From assembly GCA_963742405.1 (NCBI GenBank), contig CAVUMB010000005.1, forward strand, positions 1 to 64,000: 64,000 bases of DNA, read 5' to 3'. This document shows positions 1-7,694 of this stretch, one piece after another; positions within the stretch are counted from its first letter, which is position 1; every line of letters begins with the position of its first letter. The notes under the pieces are model-generated. The model saw only the letters and a program-made list of their open reading frames with translations. It was not told where the DNA came from and did not search any database. Both the position numbers and the translations under genes were made by a program. The DNA is from JAGVSR01 sp963742405 (GTDB taxonomy: Bacteria > Pseudomonadota > Alphaproteobacteria > Rhizobiales > Hyphomicrobiaceae).

Positions 1-67
1 TCGTCGAATGCTTTGAGACAGCTTGCGGCGTGAGCGAGCGGAGGCTCGGGGTCATCTGGGTTGGATG

Positions 68-1048
68 TTACGCGGCTTTCGATTGATGCTGCAATCGTCG
101 TTTCCGGATGGTGTCGCGTTTGATCCTTTCTCTTTGCAACAGGATGGTTTGGCCGCGTCCGAAGTAGACGTCGGCCGGGGTTAGGTTCTTCAGGCTCTCG
201 TGGTAACGGCGGTGATTGTAGTGCTCGACGAAGCGTCCGATCTGGGCTGCGAGGTCACCGGGTAGATAGTAGTTCTCCAGCAGGATCCGGTTCTTCAGCG
301 TCTGATGCCAGCGCTCGATCTTACCCTGGGTTTGCGGGTGATGGGGCGCGCCGCGCACATGCCTCATGCCGTTGTCGTCGAGCCATTCGGCAAGATCGGC
401 CGAGACGTAGCTCGAGCCGTTGTCGCTCAACAGGCGGGGCTTATGAACGACGCGGGCTTGGTCGCAGCCTGACGCGGCCAGCGCCAGCTGCAAGGTGTCG
501 GTGACGTCTTCGGCCTTCATCGTGGTGCAGAGCTTCCAGGCGATGATGTAGCGCGAGAAGTCATCGAGGATGGTCGAGAGATAGAACCAGCCCCAGCCGA
601 TGACCTTCAGGTAGGTGAAGTCGGTCTGCCAGAGCTGATTGACTGCAGTGGTCTTGTCCTTGAACTCATCCGCAGCCTTGATGACGATGAAGGCCGGGCT
701 GGTGATGAGGTCATGCGCCTTGAGCAGGCGATAGACGGAGGCTTCCGATACGAAGTAATTCTGGGTATCGGTGAAGCGTGCCGCCAGTTCGCGTGGTGAG
801 AGCTCGGGCTCATCGAGCGCCATCTCAATGATCGTCCGGCGCACGTCGTCGGGAATGCGGTTCCAGACGCGCGATGGCTTTGACGGCTTGTCTTCCAGGG
901 CTTCGACGCCGCCGGTTTGATAGCGATCGACCCAGCGATAGAACGAGCCCGGCAGAATGCCGAGCTTCTCCAGCGTGCGCCGCACGGGCAGATGCGACTG
1001 CTCGACGAGGCGAATGATCTCGAGCTTTTCGGACGCGGGATACCTCAT
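68..1048 (-). CDS. IS3-family transposase OrfB (DDE integrase core)
   Basis: 326-residue catalytic half of an IS3-type transposase. A helix-turn-helix-like N-terminus (about residues 1-60) is followed by an rve integrase core. The DDE triad is visible as QTDFTYLKV (first Asp), LSDNGSSY (second Asp) and QGKIERWHQTLK (Glu), with the usual HHPQTQGK spacing. The start ATG at 1048 overlaps the orfA stop in an ATGA arrangement, so OrfB is probably made by translational coupling or by frameshifting into an OrfAB fusion. The C-terminal NLTPADVYFGR motif is typical. The gene appears intact. Confidence 0.92.
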   Translation of the reverse strand: MRYPASEKLEIIRLVEQSHLPVRRTLEKLGILPGSFYRWVDRYQTGGVEALEDKPSKPSRVWNRIPDDVRRTIIEMALDEPELSPRELAARFTDTQNYFVSEASVYRLLKAHDLITSPAFIVIKAADEFKDKTTAVNQLWQTDFTYLKVIGWGWFYLSTILDDFSRYIIAWKLCTTMKAEDVTDTLQLALAASGCDQARVVHKPRLLSDNGSSYVSADLAEWLDDNGMRHVRGAPHHPQTQGKIERWHQTLKNRILLENYYLPGDLAAQIGRFVEHYNHRRYHESLKNLTPADVYFGRGQTILLQRERIKRDTIRKRRLQHQSKAA

Positions 1049-1419
1049 GCCTCGTCTCCCCCATCCCCGATCATGCTTTTTTTGAGCAGTCGGAGCTCGA
1101 GGGCCTGCTCGGCGACCACTTCTTTCAGCTCCAGGGCCTGGCGCTTGAGGTCCTTGACTTCGCTGGTGGTCGCCGACCGCGCCGTGTCCCCGGCCAGGCG
1201 CCGCTTGCCGGCTTCGAGGAACTCCTTCGACCAGCTGTAGTACAGGCTCTCGGCGATGCCCTCCCGCCGGCAGAGCTCGGCGATGGAGACCTCGCCACGC
1301 AGGCCGTCGAGGACGATGCGGATCTTCTCTTCGGCGGAATACTGCTTGCGGGTGGCCCGCCGGATGTCTCTGACGAGACGCTCGGACGGTGTCTCTGGCG
1401 GGCTGGATTTCTGTCTCAT
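1045..1419 (-). CDS. IS3-family transposase OrfA (HTH protein)
   Basis: 124-residue upstream frame of the insertion sequence. It carries a transposase_8-type helix-turn-helix (QYSAEEKIRIVLDGLRGE to RREGIAESLYYSW, about residues 26-66), followed by a leucine-rich coiled coil (KDLKRQALELKEVVAEQALE) that usually mediates dimer formation. It would bind the terminal repeats together with OrfB. It ends in the ATGA overlap with orfB. The start at 1419 is preceded by GAGGAGTGGAAC, a good ribosome-binding site. Confidence 0.9.
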   Translation of the reverse strand: MRQKSSPPETPSERLVRDIRRATRKQYSAEEKIRIVLDGLRGEVSIAELCRREGIAESLYYSWSKEFLEAGKRRLAGDTARSATTSEVKDLKRQALELKEVVAEQALELRLLKKSMIGDGGDEA

Positions 1420-1487
1420 GTTCCACTCCTCAGGTGGTCACGATGAGCCCGAAATCCTCCGTTCCTCAAGCCGCTAGTTTAGTCTCA

Positions 1488-1886
1488 CAGGTGTTGATGT
1501 CGGACAGTTTTGCCAGGTCGTGCGGTCTGTAAACTCTAGGACTGCGGCTCGAAAATTCTGATGCTCTAATTTATTCAAAACGGTCTTCCGGCCTCCTTGG
1601 TCTTCGGCAAATGCCTTTCAATGTATTTATGCCGCCGCGACGCGCACGAATGGGCTTTCGCAAAGATCGCGTTTGATCTTTGGAAGATGCAATGTGGGTG
1701 AGGCTGAAAAAACAATATAGCATATACGAGAATTCCATAAAAATCAAGCAAAAACAGTCTATTAAGCCATTTTTTCCGATTTTAAAACCCCGCTTTTGCG
1801 GTGAAACAACGTAGACAGATTATATCGGTTGTCCTTTGGCATGCCGGCTATACTGTGTACGGATTAACAGCGTTTTGGAGGTCGAC
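1488..1886. other. AT-rich intergenic stretch between the IS and the DUF6641 gene
   Basis: No gene is supported here. The second half (about 1700-1800) is much more AT-rich than the surroundings and probably holds the promoter of the following GTG-started gene. No named promoter motif could be fixed. The AT-rich base composition fits horizontally acquired DNA. Confidence 0.6.
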
Positions 1887-2318
1887 GTGAAGGGATTAAA
1901 GGGATTGACATTTGGGACGATCAACAAGGGTCGTGAAAACCCAGTTCTCGTCCGGCGTGCGAAGCTCGTGAAGCGGCTAGAACAGCAAAAGGCGCTTGCA
2001 CTTGATCCGACCTACACGTTGACGGTCGCGAAGTGGGTCAAGACAGAGGACGGCGGCAAAGAGCTCAAGCAGGTGCGCAAACGCGTAAGCCCATGGTGGC
2101 GCGAAGATGTGCTGGGCAACATTGCACTCACGGTCCGCGCTGGTGGTCGGGCCATCGAGTTCGAGAAGGGCAAGACGGCGATCGTGGTGCCTGGCATGGA
2201 TCAGCTTGGGACGACGATTGAGACGGTCATTGCAGCCGTGCAGGCCGGCGAGTTGGATGAGCTGTTGTCGCAACAGGCCAAGGCGCGAGACGTGCCGAAG
2301 GCCAAACGGGCCGCATAG
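1887..2318 (+). CDS. DUF6641 family protein, function unknown
   Basis: 143-residue basic cytoplasmic protein with no signal peptide or membrane segment. The GTG at 1887 is chosen as start because GGAG lies six bases upstream (1877-1880); the frame is open further upstream but without a ribosome site. The N-terminus (KGLKGLTFGTINKGRENPVL), the WWREDVLGN block and the C-terminal AVQAGELDELL helix recall the DUF6641 family, often found on mobile elements of proteobacteria and of unknown role. The family name is from memory of the pattern. Two decayed copies of its 3' end lie downstream at 2770-2838 and 3712-3783. Confidence 0.7.
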   Translation: MKGLKGLTFGTINKGRENPVLVRRAKLVKRLEQQKALALDPTYTLTVAKWVKTEDGGKELKQVRKRVSPWWREDVLGNIALTVRAGGRAIEFEKGKTAIVVPGMDQLGTTIETVIAAVQAGELDELLSQQAKARDVPKAKRAA

Positions 2319-2337
2319 AGCGGCCGACAAAATAAAG

Positions 2338-2368
2338 CCCTGAGCATCGCCGGCAACGACGCTCAGGG
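2338..2368. terminator. Hairpin between convergent genes
   Basis: Perfect 8-base inverted repeat CCCTGAGC (2338-2345) and GCTCAGGG (2361-2368) with a 15-base loop. It sits between the DUF6641 gene and the minus-strand small lipoprotein gene. There is no long T run, so it may act as a weak bidirectional terminator. Confidence 0.5.
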
Positions 2369-2401
2369 TTCTGGGACAGTACAGGTAGTGAAAGGTCGTG
2401 C

Positions 2402-2530
2402 TTAGCGAGTTGACTGCTCAGCAACCGGTGCGCCACCAAGCTTCATGGGTACCGGTGCAGCTTCTTCACGACGGCAAGCGCCAAGAGCAACAGCGCCAGC
2501 GACCAAAGCCAAAACGATTGCGTTCTTCAT
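2402..2530 (-). CDS. Small lipoprotein, 42 residues
   Basis: A short gene reading MKNAIVLALVAGAVALGACR, then an Arg-Glu-rich segment and PMKLGGAPVAEQSTR. The N-terminus is a classic lipoprotein signal: a basic start, a hydrophobic core, and the lipobox LGAC with Cys19 as the lipidated residue. AGGGG lies seven bases upstream of the ATG. The mature peptide is only about 24 residues. It resembles very small lipoproteins seen in Rhizobiales genomes; the function is unknown. The stop lies 33 bases from the shared hairpin with the convergent DUF6641 gene. Confidence 0.72.
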   Translation of the reverse strand: MKNAIVLALVAGAVALGACRREEAAPVPMKLGGAPVAEQSTR

Positions 2531-2769
2531 GTTGTTTCCCCTGTGGAATCGTTGCGTGCAAAGTCAATTTAACTCGCTTTGGCGTCCAAAAACATGCAGC
2601 CGGGTCAGTGAAGGCCTGATTCGGGATATGACGATGCTAGACGGACACAGTTTTTGATCTGTTGATTGCCGGCCTTTGGGACTCGACGCTTCCTACACCC
2701 CTCAAACCGACAACGCTTGTGCTGGCGTTCTTGGCGGGAGTTGGCAAGATCGTTAAGACCGTTGGGGAA

Positions 2770-2838
2770 CCGATGAGCTATTGGGCCATTGCAGCACACG
2801 GCCAAAGCGTGTGAGCCGAAGGCCAAGCGGGCAGTGCA
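2770..2838 (+). pseudogene. Decayed 3' fragment of a DUF6641-type gene (copy 2)
   Basis: The bases GATGAGCT.TTG, then GGCCAA.GCG, then GCCGAAGGCCAA.CGGGC repeat in order the 3' end of the intact gene at about 2254-2315, with small indels between them. In translation the remnant keeps DELL and PKAKRA. No 5' part of the gene is recognisable upstream. Confidence 0.55.
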
Positions 2839-3028
2839 GGTAACAATTTGCGAGAAGAAAGTATGTTTCCAACCGAGATTTGACAGTTCCGACGGAGAAG
2901 CGGAATCTTGTGGCTGTGATGCCAGCGCTTCCAGACACCCCCGACCTAAATCGGACTTGTGCAATCCGGAATGTACCGAAAGGTTGAGAGGCTTGGCGAC
3001 ACAAGGATCGAAGGCGCGTGCATGAACG

Positions 3029-3151
3029 ATGACGTTGCCTAGACGTTATTTCGGATTTCAAGGCGACGCGAGATCCGGGCTCTGTTAGCAAGCTGCAGTA
3101 CATCGATCGCGCTGACCGAGCCGAACTCATCACACGCACGAGATCCTTATG
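3029..3151 (+). repeat. Diverged direct repeat, copy 1
   Basis: Aligns with 3466-3592 over roughly 115 bases. Shared blocks include ATGACG, CCTA, TCGGAT, CCGGGCTC, CGATCG, GAGCCGAA and TCATCAC, in the same order and orientation. By eye about 70 percent of positions match. The copies are non-coding and of unknown origin. Confidence 0.6.
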
Positions 3152-3465
3152 TAGGGCTCTGAGATCCAACACCGGATCTTAGAGCCTTGCCTTTTTTGCC
3201 TGACCTAAGTGGGGTCGACGTAGGCGTGTCAGTGACGGCACGTCGTCATCAGCGTCCCGTTCCAAATTCGCTGCACCGCAGCAGCGAGATAATTCGGCAG
3301 GCCTTGACATTGTAGTCTGCGAGGCAAACATTCAATTCGTGATGCCATTGCTACCCAATCGAGGTGCGTAGCGATGGTCTGCAGGCGATTGGCGCCGCAC
3401 ACTGTCGGTAATGCCTCTTGGCACATGGATGAGCATCACCAGTGTCAACAGCGAGTGGAGGGAGA

Positions 3466-3592
3466 ATGACGCCACCTAATCGTCACTTCGGATCTCACTC
3501 TGATGTGAGGTCCGGGCTCGGTTTGCAGTCCGCATCACTCGATCGTGCCGACTGAGCCGAATTCATCACAAATTGAAATCTTGATGCGAGGT
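3466..3592 (+). repeat. Diverged direct repeat, copy 2
   Basis: Second copy of the repeat at 3029-3151, 437 bases downstream. It is followed within 60 bases by the strong terminator at 3645-3681, which copy 1 lacks. Confidence 0.6.
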
Positions 3593-3644
3593 TAAATCTC
3601 GCCATTTATGCCCGGCTCTGCTGGGTAGGTCATCAATGACAATC

Positions 3645-3681
3645 GCCCCGCTCGAGGCAAAAGCACTCGGCGGGGTTTTTC
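3645..3681 (+). terminator. Rho-independent terminator with no obvious upstream gene
   Basis: GC-rich stem CCCCGCTCGAG (3646-3656) pairs with CTCGGCGGGG (3666-3675) with one bulged base, followed by TTTTT (3676-3680). The T run places it on the plus strand. No plus-strand protein gene precedes it, so it may end a small RNA or a lost gene. Confidence 0.7.
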
Positions 3682-3711
3682 GTATCCGAAACGGAGAGCT
3701 GATAGTGTCTT

Positions 3712-3783
3712 GCGCACAGTCATTGCAGCCGTGCGGGCTTGCAAACCGGGCGAGCTATTAGCCTGGGGGAGAAAGGACAATTG
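3712..3783 (+). pseudogene. Decayed 3' fragment of a DUF6641-type gene (copy 3)
   Basis: Reads TVIAAVRACKPGELLAWGRK before a stop. The intact gene at about 2222-2266 reads TVIAAVQAGELDELL. The block GTCATTGCAGCCGTGC is identical in both. Only this C-terminal helix survives; no start is recognisable. Confidence 0.6.
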
Positions 3784-3811
3784 ATCCAGTCATGTTTGTG
3801 CAATTCGATAA

Positions 3812-3886
3812 CTATCCGCGAGCGACGACGTAAGCGAAAATGACGAACGAACCGATGCCGACGACGTAAGCCAGAATCTCGAACAT
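3812..3886 (-). CDS. Candidate 24-residue membrane peptide
   Basis: A very short frame reading MFEILAYVVGIGSFVIFAYV and ending VARG. It is one hydrophobic helix with a basic C-terminus. A full-strength ribosome site (GGAGG, then four bases, then ATG) precedes it, which is the main support. It could be a small inner-membrane peptide or a chance frame; no family is recognised. Confidence 0.45.
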   Translation of the reverse strand: MFEILAYVVGIGSFVIFAYVVARG

Positions 3887-4075
3887 TGAACCTCCTACGC
3901 ATTACACGGGTGAGCGCTTAGCCATGTAGGTGAGGTCAGGGTTCAGCGACCGCAGATCAGCGGGGTGACGAACGGCAACTGAACCCTGCTCCCCCCTAGG
4001 CTGCTGGGTCCGCGAGTTGAGTGCACGCGATTTGCCAGCGCGCGATCTCAGCACGAGGCATGATGATGCGTCGAG

Positions 4076-5400
4076 TCAATTCAGTATGTTGAACGCGATT
4101 GCTGCGCTGCGAGGTTCGCAGGCGCAATAAATCCATTGATCCGGATTGGGAAAGTCTAAACACATCGCTGTTTCACTCTTCCCAAAGCTCTGCAGATTCA
4201 TGGCCATTTCACGTGAGAGCGGCAGGTGCTTGGCGTAAAACCGTTCGATCTGATCGACGCTCGTGCCGGCATTCTTGGCGAGGTTGTAAATGTTGACCTG
4301 GCCGTGGGTCCGAATGATCGTCATGCAAATCGCCGTGTGGCGCAGACAGTAGATGGTGCGATCGGTGTTGGTGACCGGGTCGTGTTTCAGCCCTGTCCGC
4401 TCCAGGACGTGATTGAACTGGCGCTGGATGATGCGGGCGGCTGTGGCACGGTTTGGATAGCTGGGCAGGAAAATGTAATCCTCGCCGCCAGCATCTGGAT
4501 AACGCTGTCGTATGCGTTCGTACGCTGCCACGGCGCCGGGCATCGTGTTGGCCACTCGGAATCCCGTCTTGCCATCGCGGATCGTCACGAGCAGCCGTTT
4601 CGGTTCCGTCTCGACCGTGATGTCGTTGTGCTTGAGGGCATAGAGTTCTGTCGTCGTCGGCCGCACGAACGACGACACGACAAACACAATCAGGTCATAC
4701 AACTCTTCGGTCGCCTCAACGCCGCGAATGATGGTGCCGTCTTTGGCTAGCTGTTTGGCGCCAGTGAGTAAGGCTTCGAACTCGTCGCGATCGGGCGAGA
4801 CGAGGGGCGTAAAGCGAAAGAACGAGCGTGGGTTATCTTTCTGACGGACGCGCGGCGTGTCGGGTACCGTATCGATCAGCCCATCGTCCCGTGCCCCTTT
4901 CAGCACGTTGCGAAAGGTGGCCGTGAGCATGTTGCGCGTGGAGGCCGAAAGATCAGAGCGCTTGCGGGCTCAGGTTTTCGATGTACAGCTGCCAGTCGCG
5001 TGTCGTCAGCTCTCGCACGTCGCGGCTGGCCGAAGTGGCGTATCAGGCCCCAGTCGTCATGGTCGAGAAACAGGCGGCTGGTGCGGATGTAGTTGGCATT
5101 GCGTTCGCCCGATGCAGCCAGCTGACGCCCTTTCTCGACAAACCGGCGGGCATAGGTTTTGAAGCTGAACTCTTGCGGAGCCGAGGCGTCACGAGCGCAG
5201 ATCTTGAGTGCCAGTTCTTCGGCCACCCGTCGCGCTTCGATCCGGCTGGTTTCTTTAGTCGAGCGGACTTTGTAGCGCTGAGCCCGGGGATCGAGGATGC
5301 GGGCGAAGTAGAAGGGGCTGGCATGGGTTTGATAGAGCGCCAGGCCACGGCGAAGCTTGATGATCGGACCTCGGAGACGATGCGGTGAGTGCGTGGCCAT
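4076..5400 (-). pseudogene. Tyrosine site-specific integrase, frameshifted
   Basis: Phage-type integrase broken in the middle. The N-terminal part (from ATG 5400 to about 5010) has the AP2-like and core-binding regions (TYARRFVEKGRQL, NANYIRTSRLFL). Sense then continues in a second frame (DVRELTTRDWQLYIENLSPQ, about 5005-4950) and a third frame (DLSASTRNMLTATFRNVL onward to 4076). The catalytic part keeps the first Arg (SSFVRPTTTELYALK), the hairpin Lys (IRDGKTGFR), LRHTAI and the nucleophile Tyr (QIERFYAKHLPL). Two frame changes within 60 bases make an active enzyme unlikely unless they are sequencing errors. It points away from the tRNA-Lys fragment at 5487, the usual layout for an element integrated at a tRNA gene. 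Confidence 0.82.
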
Positions 5401-5425
5401 CAAAGAGCAGCATACGGAGCAAAAC

Positions 5426-5447
5426 CTATAAAGTCATTCTATAAAGT
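5426..5447 (+). repeat. Short direct repeat beside the integrase
   Basis: CTATAAAGT occurs at 5426-5434 and again at 5439-5447, a 13-base period. It lies between the integrase start and the tRNA-Lys fragment, where integrase arm-type sites are often found. That role is a guess from position. Confidence 0.4.
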
Positions 5448-5486
5448 ACAGCTCTAAGCGCTTGGAACAGCTAGGGGAGCATGTAA

Positions 5487-5531
5487 CTCTTAATCAGCGG
5501 GTCCACGGTTCGAGCCCGTGCTCGCCCACCA
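5487..5531 (+). other. 3' fragment of tRNA-Lys(CTT): attachment site of the element
   Basis: The 45 bases contain the anticodon loop CTCTTAA, the 3' anticodon stem TCAGC, the T arm CACGG-TTCGAGC-CCGTG, the 3' acceptor strand CTCGCCC, the discriminator A and the encoded CCA. Upstream there is no matching 5' acceptor strand (GGGCGAG expected) and no D arm, so this is not a working tRNA. Elements that integrate at tRNA 3' ends leave such a copy at their distal end. With the 3' end facing right, the element lies to the left and chromosome begins at about 5532. Confidence 0.82.
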
Positions 5532-5656
5532 AAATTATAAACAATTCATCGTCGTGTTTGCACGGTTCCGCCGAACAAAATGCGGCGTATACCCGCGAGG
5601 TCGAATCCTAGAAGCTGAGAAGCGTTTTCGAGGGCGCGATCGCGGGGGGAAGTGCA

Positions 5657-6463
5657 ATGGACGTACTTGCGCAATTGGCTACTTGGAGCCTGTTTGCGTT
5701 TGCCGTTCTCCTGTTTGCTACCCAAGTCGCGGCGCGTGAGTTCGGCTATTGGCTGGGAAAACGGCAAAGTGCGCTCCGGGGCACTGGCGATGCCGAGGGC
5801 GTGGGACTGGTCGTCGCCGGAATGATCGGCCTGCTGGGGTTCGTGCTGGCGATCATGCTGTCGTTTGGCAGCACGCGCTTTGACGAACGCCGTCAAGGGA
5901 CCTTAGACGAGGCGAATGCCATCAGCACAGCGTGGTTGCGCGCCGAGGCCGTGGGACATCCCAACGGCTCCGCGATCGCCAAACGTCTCAAAGACTATGT
6001 GCAGGTAAGGCGCGACTACGTTCAAGCTCCAAGAAATCTTGAGATACTGCAGCAGATCAACCAGCGAACTTCGCAGCTCCAATCAGAGATCTGGTCGGAC
6101 ATGACGGCCATTATCCGCACAAGAACGGATCCGGCGGTTGTCTCGTTGATGTCGGCGCTCAACGAAGTCTTCGACTTGGCAACCTCTGAGCGCTTCGCCC
6201 ACGACAATCGAATTCCACAAAGTCTGTTTTGGCTGCTCATGGTCTTGGCCCATTTATCGATGGGGGCGCTCGGTTATCAACTCGGGCTCAAAGGGCAACG
6301 GACTCACACCATGGGTGGCGTTCTCACGGCAGTCTGGACCGCGGTCATCGTCGTCATCCTCGATCTAAGCGCACCGCGCCTTGGAGCCATCCGAACAAGC
6401 GTTGAGGTCTACGATTGGGCTTTGGAGGACATGAACCGCACTGCGGGTACCAAGCCGCAGTAG
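5657..6463 (+). CDS. DUF4239 (bestrophin-like) membrane protein
   Basis: 268 residues. Two N-terminal transmembrane segments (LFAFAVLLFATQVAA and GMIGLLGFVLAIMLSF) are followed by a helical region of about 130 residues with the conserved RFDERRQGTLDEANAISTAWLRA block, then two C-terminal segments (WLLMVLAHLSMGALGY and VLTAVWTAVIVVILDLS). This layout fits the DUF4239 family, of unproven function. A purine-rich GGGGGGA lies seven bases before the ATG. A paralogue lies at 11247-12065. It is the first gene after the attachment site. Confidence 0.78.
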   Translation: MDVLAQLATWSLFAFAVLLFATQVAAREFGYWLGKRQSALRGTGDAEGVGLVVAGMIGLLGFVLAIMLSFGSTRFDERRQGTLDEANAISTAWLRAEAVGHPNGSAIAKRLKDYVQVRRDYVQAPRNLEILQQINQRTSQLQSEIWSDMTAIIRTRTDPAVVSLMSALNEVFDLATSERFAHDNRIPQSLFWLLMVLAHLSMGALGYQLGLKGQRTHTMGGVLTAVWTAVIVVILDLSAPRLGAIRTSVEVYDWALEDMNRTAGTKPQ

Positions 6464-6606
6464 CTCAAGTGAAAAAAATCAGATGAGAAGCGCGGCGATT
6501 TATTGCCGAGATGAAGAACCTGCGTGTCGGAAAAATCAGGCGTATGAATGAAGAGGACAGACAAGAGCTACGGCCGTAAAGCGAACGCTCCCCAAGACAG
6601 GGTTTC

Positions 6607-7098
6607 CTACGCCAGGAAGACAGGGCTGATGTCCGTGTCGACCGCGCCCATTTGCACACCAAACAATCGATCGTTGGCATCCCGCAGTCGGCGGCAAACT
6701 TCCCGGCCCATGTTCATCTGTATGAGCGTGAACTGCTTCAGATCCTTCCCATAGACGCGGTAGAGATCAGCGGCTGAAATACAAATCGCGGTGGACGGTT
6801 CTTCTGCGCGCACGGTCGCGCTGCGACGACAGTGGTCTATGACCGCCATCTCGCCGAAACAGTCGCCCGCTTTGAGGATCTGAATAAGATGTTCGTGTCC
6901 GTGCCAGGATTTCAGAACCGAAGCGATGCCGTGTTCCAGGACGAACAAAGAGTCGCCTTCGTCGTCTTCTTGGAAAAAGAGTTCATGCCTTGCGGCCGTT
7001 ACGACCGGGCAGTAGTCGAGAACGAAGTCGAGGATGTCCGCTCGAATTCCGCCAAAGATCGGCATCCGCTGCAGGAGTTCAATTCGCGCGTGTTCCAT
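6607..7098 (-). CDS. Stand-alone cyclic nucleotide-binding (Crp-like) domain protein
   Basis: 163 residues made almost only of a cyclic-nucleotide-binding beta roll (about residues 20-130), with the phosphate-binding cassette region KAGDCFGEMAVIDHCRRSATVR. There is no C-terminal helix-turn-helix, so it is not a Crp-type DNA-binding regulator. It more likely senses a nucleotide or acts on a partner. The ATG at 7098 is preferred because GAGGAG lies seven bases upstream; the frame is open for 14 more codons. Another stand-alone domain of this kind is encoded at 7695-8183. Confidence 0.82.
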   Translation of the reverse strand: MEHARIELLQRMPIFGGIRADILDFVLDYCPVVTAARHELFFQEDDEGDSLFVLEHGIASVLKSWHGHEHLIQILKAGDCFGEMAVIDHCRRSATVRAEEPSTAICISAADLYRVYGKDLKQFTLIQMNMGREVCRRLRDANDRLFGVQMGAVDTDISPVFLA

Positions 7099-7256
7099 GC
7101 CGCGCTCCTCAGTTTTCGTGACTGGGTCGACCGCCGACATTTCACCACGCCTGCGGCGCTCAAGGTTCCCTCGTTTTACGCGAGCTGTTGCTGAGTTCAG
7201 GCTAAACCGGCGCGGCAGGACGCGACGGTGGTTTGCGAGAGTAAGGCTGCGTACAT

Positions 7257-7508
7257 CTATTTCTTTTTGACGCGCTTTTCATGAGTCCTGGGGACCTGAT
7301 TATTCTCAAGTCGCCGGCAAAAGTCGTTATCCGTGCCGCTTAAGCAGCCATAGCGTTCTAAGAGTTCAGCGTCGCGCTCGCTGACAGGCCCCCCGGCCCT
7401 TGCATTTGCCCGCGCATGCTCAAGTTCTCCTGCCTCTCCCAAGCCGCCGGCCATTGCCGGGCCTGCGAGGACTAATAGGAGGGCTACTGTCAGAATGAAT
7501 CGGTTCAT
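7257..7508 (-). CDS. Small secreted protein, function unknown
   Basis: 83-residue protein with a clear signal peptide (MNRFILTVALLLVLAGPAMA) likely cut after AMA. The mature part is about 63 residues, charged and helical, with two cysteines in GCLSGTDNDFCRRLE that could form a disulfide, and a lysine-rich end. The ATG at 7508 fits the signal peptide best; an ATG seven codons earlier is possible. No family is recognised. Confidence 0.65.
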   Translation of the reverse strand: MNRFILTVALLLVLAGPAMAGGLGEAGELEHARANARAGGPVSERDAELLERYGCLSGTDNDFCRRLENNQVPRTHEKRVKKK

Positions 7509-7694
7509 TGCGACACCAGGGTTTTGCATCAGGCCATTGGCCCGTCTCTGCGGCGTTCACTCTAGCGAACCTGAAAATCACGCGCTATCGGGGAATGTCG
7601 ATCCGCGCGCCGTCGTGACCTTCGCCAAGCCCTGACAATGTGTTAGCATACTGACAGTTTTAACAGGATTTACGCAGCCAGGACCTCCGCAGCA

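Larger units (their letters stand above)
14..1487 (-). mobile_element. IS3-family insertion sequence
   Basis: Complete two-gene insertion sequence of about 1.47 kb. Imperfect terminal inverted repeats are visible: 14-51 reads TGAGAC, then GCGGC, TGAG and CGGAGG blocks, and the complement of 1487 down to about 1448 reads TGAGAC, GCGGC, TGAGGA, CGGAGG. Both ends therefore start with TG, as expected for IS3 elements. No matching 3-4 base target duplication is seen (left flank gctt, right flank cagg), so the exact ends are uncertain by a few bases, or one flank has been rearranged. It contains orfA and orfB and lies within the decayed element that ends at 5531. Confidence 0.8.
2531..3811. other. 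Gene-poor decayed region with gene remnants and repeats
   Basis: About 1.3 kb without a convincing intact gene. It contains two fragments that match the 3' end of the nearby DUF6641 gene (2770-2838 and 3712-3783), a pair of diverged direct repeats (3029-3151 and 3466-3592) and one strong terminator (3645-3681). The longer open frames here are arginine- and serine-rich, lack ribosome sites and overlap each other, so they are not called. The region looks like decayed mobile-element DNA. Confidence 0.65.

Noticed and set aside
917..1240. Plus-strand frame across the transposase genes
   Set aside because: It is the reverse shadow of orfA/orfB, arginine- and serine-rich, without a ribosome site.
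2605..3172. Long minus-strand frames in the gene-poor region
   Set aside because: Two overlapping frames with Arg/Ser/Cys-rich translations, no ribosome site and no recognisable fold; the repeat copy runs through them.
5461..5531. Complete tRNA-Lys gene
   Set aside because: The 5' acceptor strand, D arm and 5' anticodon stem are missing; only the 3' part pairs.
6480..6570. 22-codon plus-strand frame (MKNLRVGKIRRMNEEDRQEL) after the first DUF4239 gene
   Set aside because: No ribosome site, highly charged and no support beyond an open frame.
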